Source: an uncultured Oscillospiraceae bacterium
GTDB taxonomy: Bacteria; Bacillota; Clostridia; Oscillospirales; Acutalibacteraceae
Direction of reading: 5' to 3'
Assembly: GCA_900555015.1 (NCBI GenBank)
Contig: USJL01000011.1
Location: 1-56,533, forward strand
Length of the DNA: 56,533 bases
The notes beneath the pieces were generated by a model, which saw nothing but the letters and a program-made list of their open reading frames with translations, ran no database searches and had not been told where the DNA came from. Below are positions 51,601 to 56,533 of the stretch, in pieces; within the stretch, counting starts at the first letter, position 1, and each line of letters starts with the position of its first letter. A program made the translations under genes and the position numbers.

Positions 51601-52984
51601 TGCAGGCAGTATGCAGGCAACAACAAAAACAATTAAACTCAGAGATGGGGTAACATCTGTTGTCGGCGGTAATATGACGGCGCTTTCTTATATTGAATTA
51701 GGTAAAGCCGGCGGCGATAACTATGTTCGTACTGTTACTAAAAATTCCGACGGTACTTATACAGTAACAGAAAGTGATGTTCACGGCACCACAGAGGGTA
51801 CGGAAGATAATTATAATGATGATAAAGGTGACGGCGATAAATCAGAAGGTGAAAATATCGGTTCGGGTTCAGAAGCAGGCGGCGATAATCCGGGCGGAGA
51901 AGAAGCTATTAAGGATACAACCACAATAGATACTTCTAACGAACTTGCATCTGATTCAAGCGACACTGCAACAGGCGGCGAATTTTATGTTGGTAAAGCT
52001 CTTGTTTCATACACAAGCTATATCAAAGAATTTGCTTACTCCCGTGTTGCTGTCGGCAATTATGTATTTACACCTAAGTATTTAACACTTCGTCATAATT
52101 CCGACCTCTGGGTAATGCCTGAAACATTTAATAATGATACCTTTGTTAAAAAGTCTTATGTCAGCGAGTCTGACGGAACAATTTTGGGTAACATTATTGA
52201 TAAAATTAAGGAATTTAATTTTAATGTTTCTCAAACATTTGCTCTTAAAAACGGCAGTATTTATACTTTGGGCGAGTTAACACTTAATAAGAATGCCTCT
52301 CTTATGGGTACTTACGATACTGTTGCTCTCGGTCAGTGCGTTCTTCGTCAAAACAGCCTTATTTATATGGGCCATAATTTCAGTTGTTCGGCACACAGCG
52401 TAAATATATCTCTTGATTCAATTAAGGGCAAAACTTCTGTTGTCGGCTTTGACAGCTATGGCACAGTAGGCGAAAACGGCACAGCATTTCCTGTTGTTGT
52501 TTATGCCGATAATGAAATAAATATTTCCACAACCGTAGATATGAAATTAACTTATCTTGTTTCAAACCGTGGTGACGTAAACCTTTACGATATTTATTCA
52601 AAGTCGGATAATGCAGAAAATAACGCAAAACAACTTCCAAATGCTGTTTGCTCTTATCAAAAGAATGTTAATTACTTTGCTATGTACGGCAAAATCGGTG
52701 CATTGTTCTACAGTCCAAACGGCAATATTAACCTTGACGGTTATTATATGGAAATTTGGGGCAGCTGTGTTGGCAATACAATAGATATTAATACTTACTA
52801 TTTATCTCTTCACAGATTTACAAACTGGCGTACAATGCAGCTTGATATTGCCGAATCCGGCAATGTTTACCTTGTTTCTCAAAAGGAATATGAGGCGGCA
52901 GAGGATAATGTAGACGATATTTATATGTTTAATCCAAATGATAAAGACAGTCCGTATTCCGAAGAGGTAAGAAACTTCTTTTAA
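45689..52984 (+). CDS. giant TadG-like surface protein with beta-solenoid repeats
   Basis: This about 2431-residue protein begins with a TadG-type module: HGAITIITALILTVLIGFTALSVDLGLHYYMGAKLQNAVDAAGTALA (about 11-57), one membrane helix and the usual pseudopilin segment. Residues about 60-795 are a mixed extracellular domain. Residues about 800-2400 carry many imperfect Asn/Gly-rich repeats of roughly 20-30 residues, such as VVNGNIDI, IYCNGNITCNG, YVKGNITAKRGL and YINGNLYSNN, like bactofilin or beta-helix strands. An acidic Gly/Glu/Asp spacer lies near 2030-2090. The TTG at 45689 has AAGGGG 8 nt upstream; the GTG at 45680 overlaps that site. Confidence 0.85.
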   Translation: MKKSHIKSNEHGAITIITALILTVLIGFTALSVDLGLHYYMGAKLQNAVDAAGTALAANLGAVDGSLEDIACDYLAKNGYDIDGKYKDKMTVTIEKKGVRNAETINADEYITTGYYKLTVDLVDNTLFAKVLDIDSLHLSKTAYIRCEANYVGVPRALKYTLFAGSDKVLTNGAALNINGRTSGTLNTITASFEKLINKTNEIIVQPILGIFGKDPNFNSLVNINLSEVITNGDVHSNSDINIAVQALNASRVKDQDYEGNSNDDAYDEASKENDSAYDDYGQVTYTAHNNIKFSSSLKNNHDESTHVYIQNQQYLEQTQVALYILDTVNFNLVGSTSALQDKYREAAVVYFSNNTQYSDNQKNAILAQADNLVYNNDGTYTLNNQSMIVYDVSQSNSEKMLADVRKNGIESIAEKIQVNGSDPLYGTSGALLYQNRADKASTINYGIKFEKKDDDGTVTQTKNLSVFGNQVNRDTSNIFAGVGGSQMNDATNAGAAFSVGRTFQEMSEYIAVPNMKPYFTRQVNQSIRNATKSAAELGDSQVTGARTVKEAVKNMTNDLVNILKDTEYTDSTYDSTDKLTNADSTPLFTNFKESKDAGLTPLVDDTHTSYKGFNLFNGSNVLKTPDEFVSEFNSAFIQNKKTAVYGESAINQYYEENVASNDKYDTNYADGAVAKKRDELEKNFKNGYSSVKSDVVSASGGSIEMPKMNDNFLGQYAATNSVRRYFDYQVSDIDGKNITTTYMPYIWAGKYVLRQGTTWGDGTTENKALDVISIHNTSNSSTALGPNVNNVVDGTAYVSKKNLDVKANSSLVVNGNIDIAGTSHGELQLRTGTVIYCNGNITCNGLIMESGARLYCTGTITVKSYITTADDNSNVIVCNNLTFNAGESTKFINNAQLLIKGDFYCNGNIDNNNVIKCMGDVTINGNRSYKDGLITKYRNLGLYNYGAMYVKGNITAKRGLKIDNGELYVVGNISAANSGDDGSDILDLANAATVYVRGVVTSSRSNRHLWLETEGTGAVLSIYGYGGSNCFNSQVKKFANEQKGSTVYIAGGKDDNLLTGYNSETLAMYIPNSDDFLNAGTLYVYGKVQTVSSNIKLYNDGKTYINGNLYSNNANVSVTNGHSLSVSGTLTCNSATFNGKSANDSHIYSSASVSDTISVLNNHKLIINGAVSVRINAESGGYVWCVGSTSVYSVKIDSSDENNVSQVFLGDGSVLNNGSILEINGEFYLPNVDSLSLNKLDIGRFGTFNFYGKQLTVNDYFYIRNGGTLYVAGKTVINNCRITNEGNMYLMSGLDMSASTSLQTTDDIIFGSGSDTFIGNNGKTDSYNNKYGILSFKGYLFGRGNIYIENNLEINGYNKTKDEDNYVDNRWEGIIVDRNSNVYVSGDAKIVGNNYATYVFDSGSFSCNSFSVDSTIENAGKLIVLGNLDYRNDGEFSNSSKVDASSLKAGLSLLNGGKDGDVHSDAELYIGGTNPITIGGGSVNYGKMYVNTSLNVQGYQKYGDLSVDMAFRNCDYAVAHFNGPVNLNSNAVFNGITSVFSCVGDLYYGSCLYNIGEFIATGDIRQNINSVNNWTWRNGSSMSVMNGFYQINGKEFPDAVLFCGGTLQLGSNETAGEAGSFFNMATAYVANDLLVYCNKANSYFVTAFWGYTNSNTFVGNNFFAGGGVATGNDSIFMVGNDYRSKRCTKINIDMFTYNTITEGDFYSYRDRDNYKQCYFYVGGNMLVNTLGATVRADTIFTSVIPENNSRDMDVYSNSNIYVGGSLYCNCKLYMKQNATLVVAGDKSLYDENGKVLQQIFDSSINGTIKQTIQSLLDGTNYKIFIYQCLDENICSKIICGGSMFVKDTSKIRDMTKNWIYGDFKCNNYVEIGKSLLDDDRDESQATSAPYRLDGENKIDYVFANAGYTYVGGDFDCSKYNKVYASTTLRVAGDYYTGNYLTLRHDAKIYVGKKLTATTSIDGGTYSEFHVAGSMQATTKTIKLRDGVTSVVGGNMTALSYIELGKAGGDNYVRTVTKNSDGTYTVTESDVHGTTEGTEDNYNDDKGDGDKSEGENIGSGSEAGGDNPGGEEAIKDTTTIDTSNELASDSSDTATGGEFYVGKALVSYTSYIKEFAYSRVAVGNYVFTPKYLTLRHNSDLWVMPETFNNDTFVKKSYVSESDGTILGNIIDKIKEFNFNVSQTFALKNGSIYTLGELTLNKNASLMGTYDTVALGQCVLRQNSLIYMGHNFSCSAHSVNISLDSIKGKTSVVGFDSYGTVGENGTAFPVVVYADNEINISTTVDMKLTYLVSNRGDVNLYDIYSKSDNAENNAKQLPNAVCSYQKNVNYFAMYGKIGALFYSPNGNINLDGYYMEIWGSCVGNTIDINTYYLSLHRFTNWRTMQLDIAESGNVYLVSQKEYEAAEDNVDDIYMFNPNDKDSPYSEEVRNFF
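48085..52700 (+). repeat. protein-level repeat region of the TadG-like gene
   Basis: The encoded segment repeats the theme [V/Y]-x-G-[N/D]-[I/L/F]-x-[C/A/S]-N-[G/N]-x many dozen times with variable spacing, giving alternating beta-strand and turn patterns. The DNA copies are diverged, so this is an old protein expansion and not recent tandem duplication. An acidic low-complexity spacer interrupts it at about 51770-51965. Confidence 0.75.
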
Positions 52985-52986
52985 TT

Positions 52987-53026
52987 AAATAAATCCGCAG
53001 ATTTACTCTGCGGATTTATTTTTTGT
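52987..53026 (+). terminator. terminator of the Tad operon
   Basis: AAATAAATCCGCAG (52987-53000) pairs with CTGCGGATTTATTT (53008-53021), a perfect 14-bp stem, ending in a T run. Confidence 0.93.
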
Positions 53027-53054
53027 TGACTTGCTTTTTATATTATAATAAAAT
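53026..53054 (+). promoter_or_regulatory. promoter of the tautomerase operon
   Basis: TTGACT (53026-53031) and TAAAAT (53049-53054) are 17 bases apart, directly after the Tad terminator. Confidence 0.6.
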
Positions 53055-53083
53055 GTATTTATAAAATTAAAGGAGTGTGTTTT

Positions 53084-53422
53084 ATGCCTTTTATTAACAC
53101 AAATACTAATGTAAAAATATCAGATGAAAAAAGACTTGCTTTAAAGGAAAAATTAGGCTCTGCTATCGAAATTTTGGGTAAAAACGAATCTTGGCTTATG
53201 CTTTCTTTTGAAGATGATTGTAAAATGTATTTTAAAGGTGAATCTGTTCCTATGGCTTTTGTTGATGTTTCTGTTTTTGGCAAATCAACAGATGAGCAGT
53301 GTGAAAAAATGACAAAGGAAGTTTGTAAAATTTTTAATGATGAGCTTTCTATATCGCCTGAAAATCTTTATGTAAAATACAGCGGCTCTTCGCAATGGGG
53401 CTGGAATAATATGAATTTTTAG
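53084..53422 (+). CDS. MIF-related tautomerase
   Basis: A 112-residue protein of the macrophage-migration-inhibitory-factor/phenylpyruvate tautomerase family. The second residue is proline (MPFINTNTNVKIS), so removal of Met leaves the catalytic N-terminal Pro. ESWLMLSFEDD (about 43-53) and the C-terminal YSGSSQWGWNNMNF match the family. AGGAG stands 8 nt before the ATG at 53084; an upstream GTG would hide the proline. It heads an operon with a sirtuin. Confidence 0.88.
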   Translation: MPFINTNTNVKISDEKRLALKEKLGSAIEILGKNESWLMLSFEDDCKMYFKGESVPMAFVDVSVFGKSTDEQCEKMTKEVCKIFNDELSISPENLYVKYSGSSQWGWNNMNF

Positions 53423-53430
53423 GAGCAAAT

Positions 53431-54144
53431 ATGACTCTTCAGCAAATTATTAATGAATGTAACAACATTGTTTTCTTTGGCGGCGCAGGTGTTTCAACAG
53501 AAAGCGGAATACCTGATTTTCGTTCTGTAGACGGGTTGTATAATCAAAAATATGATTATCCGCCTGAGGAAATTTTATCTCATACGTTTTTTTGCAATCA
53601 TACAGATTATTTTTATAATTTTTATAAAGATAAATTAATTGCAAAAAATGCCCTGCCAAATCAGGCTCATAAAAAATTGGCGCAGCTTGAAGCTGCCGGT
53701 AGGCTCTCGGCAGTGGTTACTCAAAATATAGATGGACTCCATCAGGCGGCAGGCAGTAAAAATGTGTTTGAACTCCACGGTTCAACATTGCGAAACTACT
53801 GCACAGGTTGCGGTAAATTTTTTGATGTAAATTATATTTTAAACTCCACCGGTGTACCTTGTTGTAATGAATGCGGCAATATTGTAAAGCCTGATGTTGT
53901 TTTGTATGAAGAAAGCCTTAATAATAACACTGTAGACGGCGCCGTAAACGCTATTGCCAATGCAGATTGTTTAATTGTTGCAGGAACAAGTTTAACAGTT
54001 TATCCTGCCGCAAGTTTTATTCGCTATTTTAAAGGCAAGTATTTTGTTCTTATAAACAGAGATGCCACATCTGCCGACAGCATGGCTGATTTGGTTATTC
54101 ACGACAGCGTTGGAAAAGCTTTGTCTGAAATAGAGGTGGTTTAA
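53431..54144 (+). CDS. NAD-dependent protein deacylase (sirtuin, SIR2 family)
   Basis: A 237-residue sirtuin. GGAGVSTESGIPDFR (about 18-32) binds NAD, TQNIDGLH and FELHGS (about 92-115) give the catalytic histidine, and the zinc site is formed by CTGCGK and CCNECG. VAGTSLTVYPAASFI (about 184-198) completes the Rossmann fold. It removes acetyl or other acyl groups from lysine. It starts 8 nt after the tautomerase and overlaps the radical SAM gene by one base. Confidence 0.95.
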   Translation: MTLQQIINECNNIVFFGGAGVSTESGIPDFRSVDGLYNQKYDYPPEEILSHTFFCNHTDYFYNFYKDKLIAKNALPNQAHKKLAQLEAAGRLSAVVTQNIDGLHQAAGSKNVFELHGSTLRNYCTGCGKFFDVNYILNSTGVPCCNECGNIVKPDVVLYEESLNNNTVDGAVNAIANADCLIVAGTSLTVYPAASFIRYFKGKYFVLINRDATSADSMADLVIHDSVGKALSEIEVV

Positions 54145-55223
54145 TGTCTGTTTCTGTTATGTTAAAACCGGCTTCATCCGCCTGCAATTTAAAATGTAAA
54201 TATTGCTTTTATACTTCTTTGGCAGAAAATCGCAGTGATTATTCAAAAGGATTTATGACCGATAAAACTGCAGAAAATGTTATTAAATACGCTTTATCTT
54301 TGGCAAAAGGCGCACCTGTTGTTTTTACTTTTCAAGGCGGCGAACCCACGTTGCGCGGAATTGATTTTTATAAATCCTTTGTCAACCGTTGCGGTGAATT
54401 AAACAGTAAAAATTCCAATGTTACATATTGCATTCAAACAAACGGAACGCTTATTGATGAGGATTGGTGTTCTTTTTTTAAAGAAAATAATTTTCTTGTA
54501 GGAATTTCTTTGGATGGCAATAAAGAACAAAACAAATATCGTGTTTACCCAAACGGTAATGAAACTTTTGACGATGTTTTAAATGCTGTTAATTTAATGA
54601 AAAAGCATAATGTAAAATTTAATGTTCTTTCTGTTATTACAAAAAACACGGCGCTTTCTATTCGCGATAATTATAAGTTTTTAAAGCAAAACGGCATTAA
54701 TAATTTTCAATATATTAATTGTTTAAAACCGTTAACTGGAGATTATAACCCCGATTTCTATATGGATGATAACGATTATTCGTTTTATCTTCAAAAAGCT
54801 TTTAAACTGTATTATAACGATAATATGCGCAACGTAAATGTTTCTGTTCGTAATTTTGATAATTATTTAAAGTTGCTTTCAGGTCAAAATGCCGAACAGT
54901 GCGGAATGAACGGCTTTTGTTCTCCCCAATTTGTTGTTGAAGGGGACGGAACCGTTTATCCTTGCGATTTCTTTTGCACGGATGAATATGAGCTTGGCAA
55001 TATTAATGAAAAATCTTTCGTCGATTTAAGTAAATCAAAAAAATATATTAATTTTATTGAATCAAGTTATGCGTTGGAAGATAAGTGTAAACAATGCGAA
55101 TTTTTTGCCGTTTGCCGTGGCGGCGGCTGTCGCCGATATAAAATGAGCAATGATTTTTGCATGGCTTACAAAAACTTCTTTTCTTCTTCAATTCAAATGA
55201 TGAAAAATATGATTGGCAGGTAA
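54144..55223 (+). CDS. radical SAM/SPASM protein (anaerobic sulfatase-maturase-like)
   Basis: A 359-residue radical SAM enzyme. CNLKCKYCFY (about 14-23) binds the 4Fe-4S/SAM cluster and FTFQGGEPTLRG (about 63-74) follows. The C-terminal SPASM domain has CGMNGFCSPQFVVEGDGTVYPCDFFC (about 253-278) and CKQCEFFAVCRGGGC (about 312-326) for two auxiliary clusters, the anSME pattern. No sulfatase is nearby, so the partner may be a peptide or protein elsewhere. It is translationally coupled to sir2 and followed after 3 nt by a lipoprotein gene. Confidence 0.92.
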   Translation: MSVSVMLKPASSACNLKCKYCFYTSLAENRSDYSKGFMTDKTAENVIKYALSLAKGAPVVFTFQGGEPTLRGIDFYKSFVNRCGELNSKNSNVTYCIQTNGTLIDEDWCSFFKENNFLVGISLDGNKEQNKYRVYPNGNETFDDVLNAVNLMKKHNVKFNVLSVITKNTALSIRDNYKFLKQNGINNFQYINCLKPLTGDYNPDFYMDDNDYSFYLQKAFKLYYNDNMRNVNVSVRNFDNYLKLLSGQNAEQCGMNGFCSPQFVVEGDGTVYPCDFFCTDEYELGNINEKSFVDLSKSKKYINFIESSYALEDKCKQCEFFAVCRGGGCRRYKMSNDFCMAYKNFFSSSIQMMKNMIGR

Positions 55224-55226
55224 ATT

Positions 55227-56150
55227 ATGAAAAAAGTTATTTCAATATTCCTATCCGTTTTGACAGTGTTTTTTGCTTTCACCGGCTGTTCTTCAAATTC
55301 TAATAAAATAAATGAGCTGGTAACAGAACAGGATGTTCAGGTAAATTACACGTTAAGCTATACTTTTGACTCACATTATTCTCAAATCAGCCAAAGTTCT
55401 GTTCGAGCATATGAAACATTATGTTCCGCAGTTGTAAATTATGAAAGTCAAGCATCATTTAATACGGCATTGATGGATGATGTAAATAAATTGTTTTATT
55501 CATCATTTCCATTGTCTGTTCTTGTGGATAAAATAGAGTTAAACAGTGATAAATCAGGTGTAGCTATTAAATATAAAAATGATAAAAACACACATTTTCA
55601 ACTTGTAAATGAATTTAATGATAAAATAAATCAAATTTTAAGTGATTGCGGCAAAGGAACTGTAAGTAATGATGTTTTCTTGCTTAACTTATATTCTTAT
55701 GTTGGGCAAAATATTAAAGTCAGCAGCAGCTATAACAGTATTTTTGATGCAGTTGTAAACGGCATAGGTTTTGCGTCGTCTTATGCAAACACACTTTCAT
55801 TTTTGCTTTTGCAATCAGGTTTTAAATCCGCAGTTGTTAATTCAACAAATGAAAACGGAATTGCTTTTATGGTTGAAACTGATTTTAACGGTAAAACATA
55901 TTATTTTAACCCTTATAATGAAGTTGTAAGCACATCGGGAAAAGGCTTAACATCATTTGCCTTAACTTTGAACGAACTTAACGATTTGGGTTACGGTGAA
56001 GTGTCATATTCCGACGGTATTTCAGTTACTTCAACAAATAATGATTCTTCATTTCCTGCTTTAAGAAATACCTCTTCGTATTCTGTCGAAAACAATGTTT
56101 TATTAGCAACGCAAAATAATGGTGAAATTGTGCAAATTGCACTAAAATGA
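55227..56150 (+). CDS. lipoprotein with degenerate transglutaminase-like domain
   Basis: A 307-residue predicted lipoprotein: signal MKKVISIFLSVLTVFFAFTGC with lipobox cysteine C21. The region about 150-245 resembles the transglutaminase-like fold: NLYSYVGQNIKVSSSYNSIFDAVVNGIGFASSYANTLSFLLLQSGF, then GIAFMVETDFNGKTYYFNPYNE. The usual GVGVCxGYA cysteine is alanine here, the HAWN histidine is absent and the VDP aspartate is asparagine, so it cannot be an active enzyme of this type. Its surface location and the coupled radical SAM gene suggest a joint role, which is not established. Confidence 0.75.
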   Translation: MKKVISIFLSVLTVFFAFTGCSSNSNKINELVTEQDVQVNYTLSYTFDSHYSQISQSSVRAYETLCSAVVNYESQASFNTALMDDVNKLFYSSFPLSVLVDKIELNSDKSGVAIKYKNDKNTHFQLVNEFNDKINQILSDCGKGTVSNDVFLLNLYSYVGQNIKVSSSYNSIFDAVVNGIGFASSYANTLSFLLLQSGFKSAVVNSTNENGIAFMVETDFNGKTYYFNPYNEVVSTSGKGLTSFALTLNELNDLGYGEVSYSDGISVTSTNNDSSFPALRNTSSYSVENNVLLATQNNGEIVQIALK

Positions 56151-56238
56151 AGCTCTTTGTTGAAAAAATAATGCAATTTTATTATTTAAGTTGCACAAAA
56201 ACAAATGTAAATAAATTGTTAACAAATCATTATTTTTG

Positions 56239-56266
56239 TTGACTTTGTTTTCTTTAGCGTTATAAT
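56239..56266 (+). promoter_or_regulatory. strong promoter of a short structured transcript
   Basis: TTGACT (56239-56244) and a perfect TATAAT (56261-56266) are 16 bases apart. Transcription should start near 56273, and the RNA would run to the terminator at 56472-56503, about 230 nt. Confidence 0.75.
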
Positions 56267-56279
56267 GATGTCAGCTTGA

Positions 56280-56295
56280 GTGAGCAGCTGCTCAC
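56280..56295 (+). other. perfect 16-bp palindrome in the leader
   Basis: GTGAGCAGCTGCTCAC is a perfect palindrome at the expected 5' end of the short transcript. As RNA it gives a 6-bp hairpin with loop AGCU; as DNA it could be an operator. Confidence 0.6.
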
Positions 56296-56329
56296 CGAGT
56301 ATAAAAATTCGCTAAAGGAGGCAGGAAGT

Positions 56330-56398
56330 ATGTTTAAACTTTTAGTAAAATGTGCAAAAATTCTTGCAATCGGCGACAGAGCATATTCTGAAATGTAA
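56330..56398 (+). CDS. 22-residue micro-ORF
   Basis: A very strong AAAGGAGG site lies 11 nt before ATG, which opens 22 codons (MFKLLVKCAKILAIG, ending AYSEM). The N-terminal part is amphipathic with lysines and one cysteine (C8). It has its own promoter and terminator, so it is a free-standing short gene or an RNA with a translated segment. I do not recognise it. It lies 180 nt after the lipoprotein gene. Type I toxin, small regulatory peptide and dual-function RNA all remain possible. Confidence 0.5.
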   Translation: MFKLLVKCAKILAIGDRAYSEM

Positions 56399-56471
56399 TC
56401 AGGCTCTCGCCCGGATTTTTAAATTCAGGTTTTCATTTGAAAACTTGATTAAAAATTTTGATATTATCAAG

Positions 56472-56503
56472 GCTTTGTATGAATAATACAAAGCTTTTTT
56501 TGT
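56472..56503 (+). terminator. terminator of the short transcript
   Basis: GCTTTGTAT (56472-56480) pairs perfectly with ATACAAAGC (56486-56494), followed by a TTTTTTT run. The region between the micro-ORF and this stem also has GTTTTC/GAAAAC and CTTGAT/ATCAAG hairpins. Confidence 0.93.
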
Positions 56504-56533
56504 TATATTTGATAATTTTATATATTTTATACA

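Noticed and set aside
48085..52700. CRISPR array or recent DNA tandem repeats
   Set aside because: The repetition is at protein level with diverged codons and variable spacing; the reading frame is open throughout.
56160..56200. Terminator after the lipoprotein gene
   Set aside because: TGCAA/TTGCA gives only five pairs around a 14-nt loop with no T run; too weak to call.

Overview
The window looks like chromosomal DNA of a low-GC, monoderm, anaerobic, spore-forming clostridium of the Oscillospiraceae/Ruminococcaceae kind. This rests on spoIIGA-sigE, a SigH-like sigma factor, CIRCE-controlled groESL, a four-subunit ferredoxin-dependent 2-oxoacid oxidoreductase, DUF1858/DUF378/DUF4364 genes and a secretin-less Tad pilus locus. 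No phage, IS element or CRISPR array was seen; nearly everything reads as intact chromosomal genes with strong Shine-Dalgarno sites. Species cannot be set from the sequence alone.

Layout. 1-2.6 kb (minus strand): an rRNA-type promoter and leader running off the left edge, two tRNA-Ser genes, a zinc-ribbon protein, a SigH-like sigma factor and ychF. 2.7-7.2 kb: branched-chain amino-acid genes ilvB-ilvN-leuC-leuD plus a small unknown. 7.2-11.7 kb: S26-type peptidase, ABC exporter, GH2 glycosidase, cyclophilin. 11.7-13.3 kb: spoIIGA-sigE behind a promoter with the unusual 22-bp spacer known from Bacillus spoIIG. 13.3-14.5 kb (minus): DUF378 and manA. 14.6-21.2 kb: ABC-F, a BaiN-like flavoprotein, cmk, plsC and an ispH-rpsA fusion. 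21.2-23.4 kb: a MerR regulator with a textbook 19-bp-spacer promoter and a DXS-like enzyme. 23.5-28.6 kb: DUF4364, DUF1858, trmK, nif3-like, rqcH, ispD, ispF. 28.6-31.0 kb: CIRCE-groES-groEL and a heavy-metal-binding protein. 31.0-34.5 kb: a T-box leader and the oxidoreductase operon. 34.6-37.6 kb: pyrophosphatase (minus), azlC-azlD and a methyltransferase-like protein. 37.7-53.0 kb: a complete Gram-positive Tad/Flp pilus operon (prepilin peptidase, Flp, TadE, CpaB, TadZ, CpaF, TadB, TadC, DUF192, DivIVA-like, and a giant TadG-like protein of about 2431 residues). 53.0-56.5 kb: tautomerase, sirtuin, radical SAM/SPASM, a lipoprotein with a degenerate transglutaminase-like fold, and a short structured transcript encoding a 22-residue peptide.

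Most interesting. (1) Two copies of a roughly 85-nt leader RNA, at 31996-32080 and 36356-36438, sit directly on the start codons of the ferredoxin subunit of the oxidoreductase and of the methyltransferase-like gene. They share near-identical sequence blocks, a hairpin with two compensatory base changes, a loop-to-tail pseudoknot and a helix that would hide the ribosome binding site. This has the architecture of a compact translational riboswitch; I do not recognise it as a known class. (2) A T-box leader, not the usual aminoacyl-tRNA synthetase control, governs the same oxidoreductase operon; its best-placed specifier is AUC (Ile), suggesting use of the enzyme for reductive amino-acid synthesis. 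(3) The giant Tad-linked surface protein combines a TadG membrane anchor with about 1600 residues of beta-solenoid-like repeats.

Themes that tie genes together: branched-chain amino acids (ilvBN, leuCD, an Ile-type T-box, azlCD), isoprenoid synthesis (ispH, ispD, ispF and a DXS-like paralogue), sporulation control (SigH-like, SpoIIGA, SigE) and surface structures.
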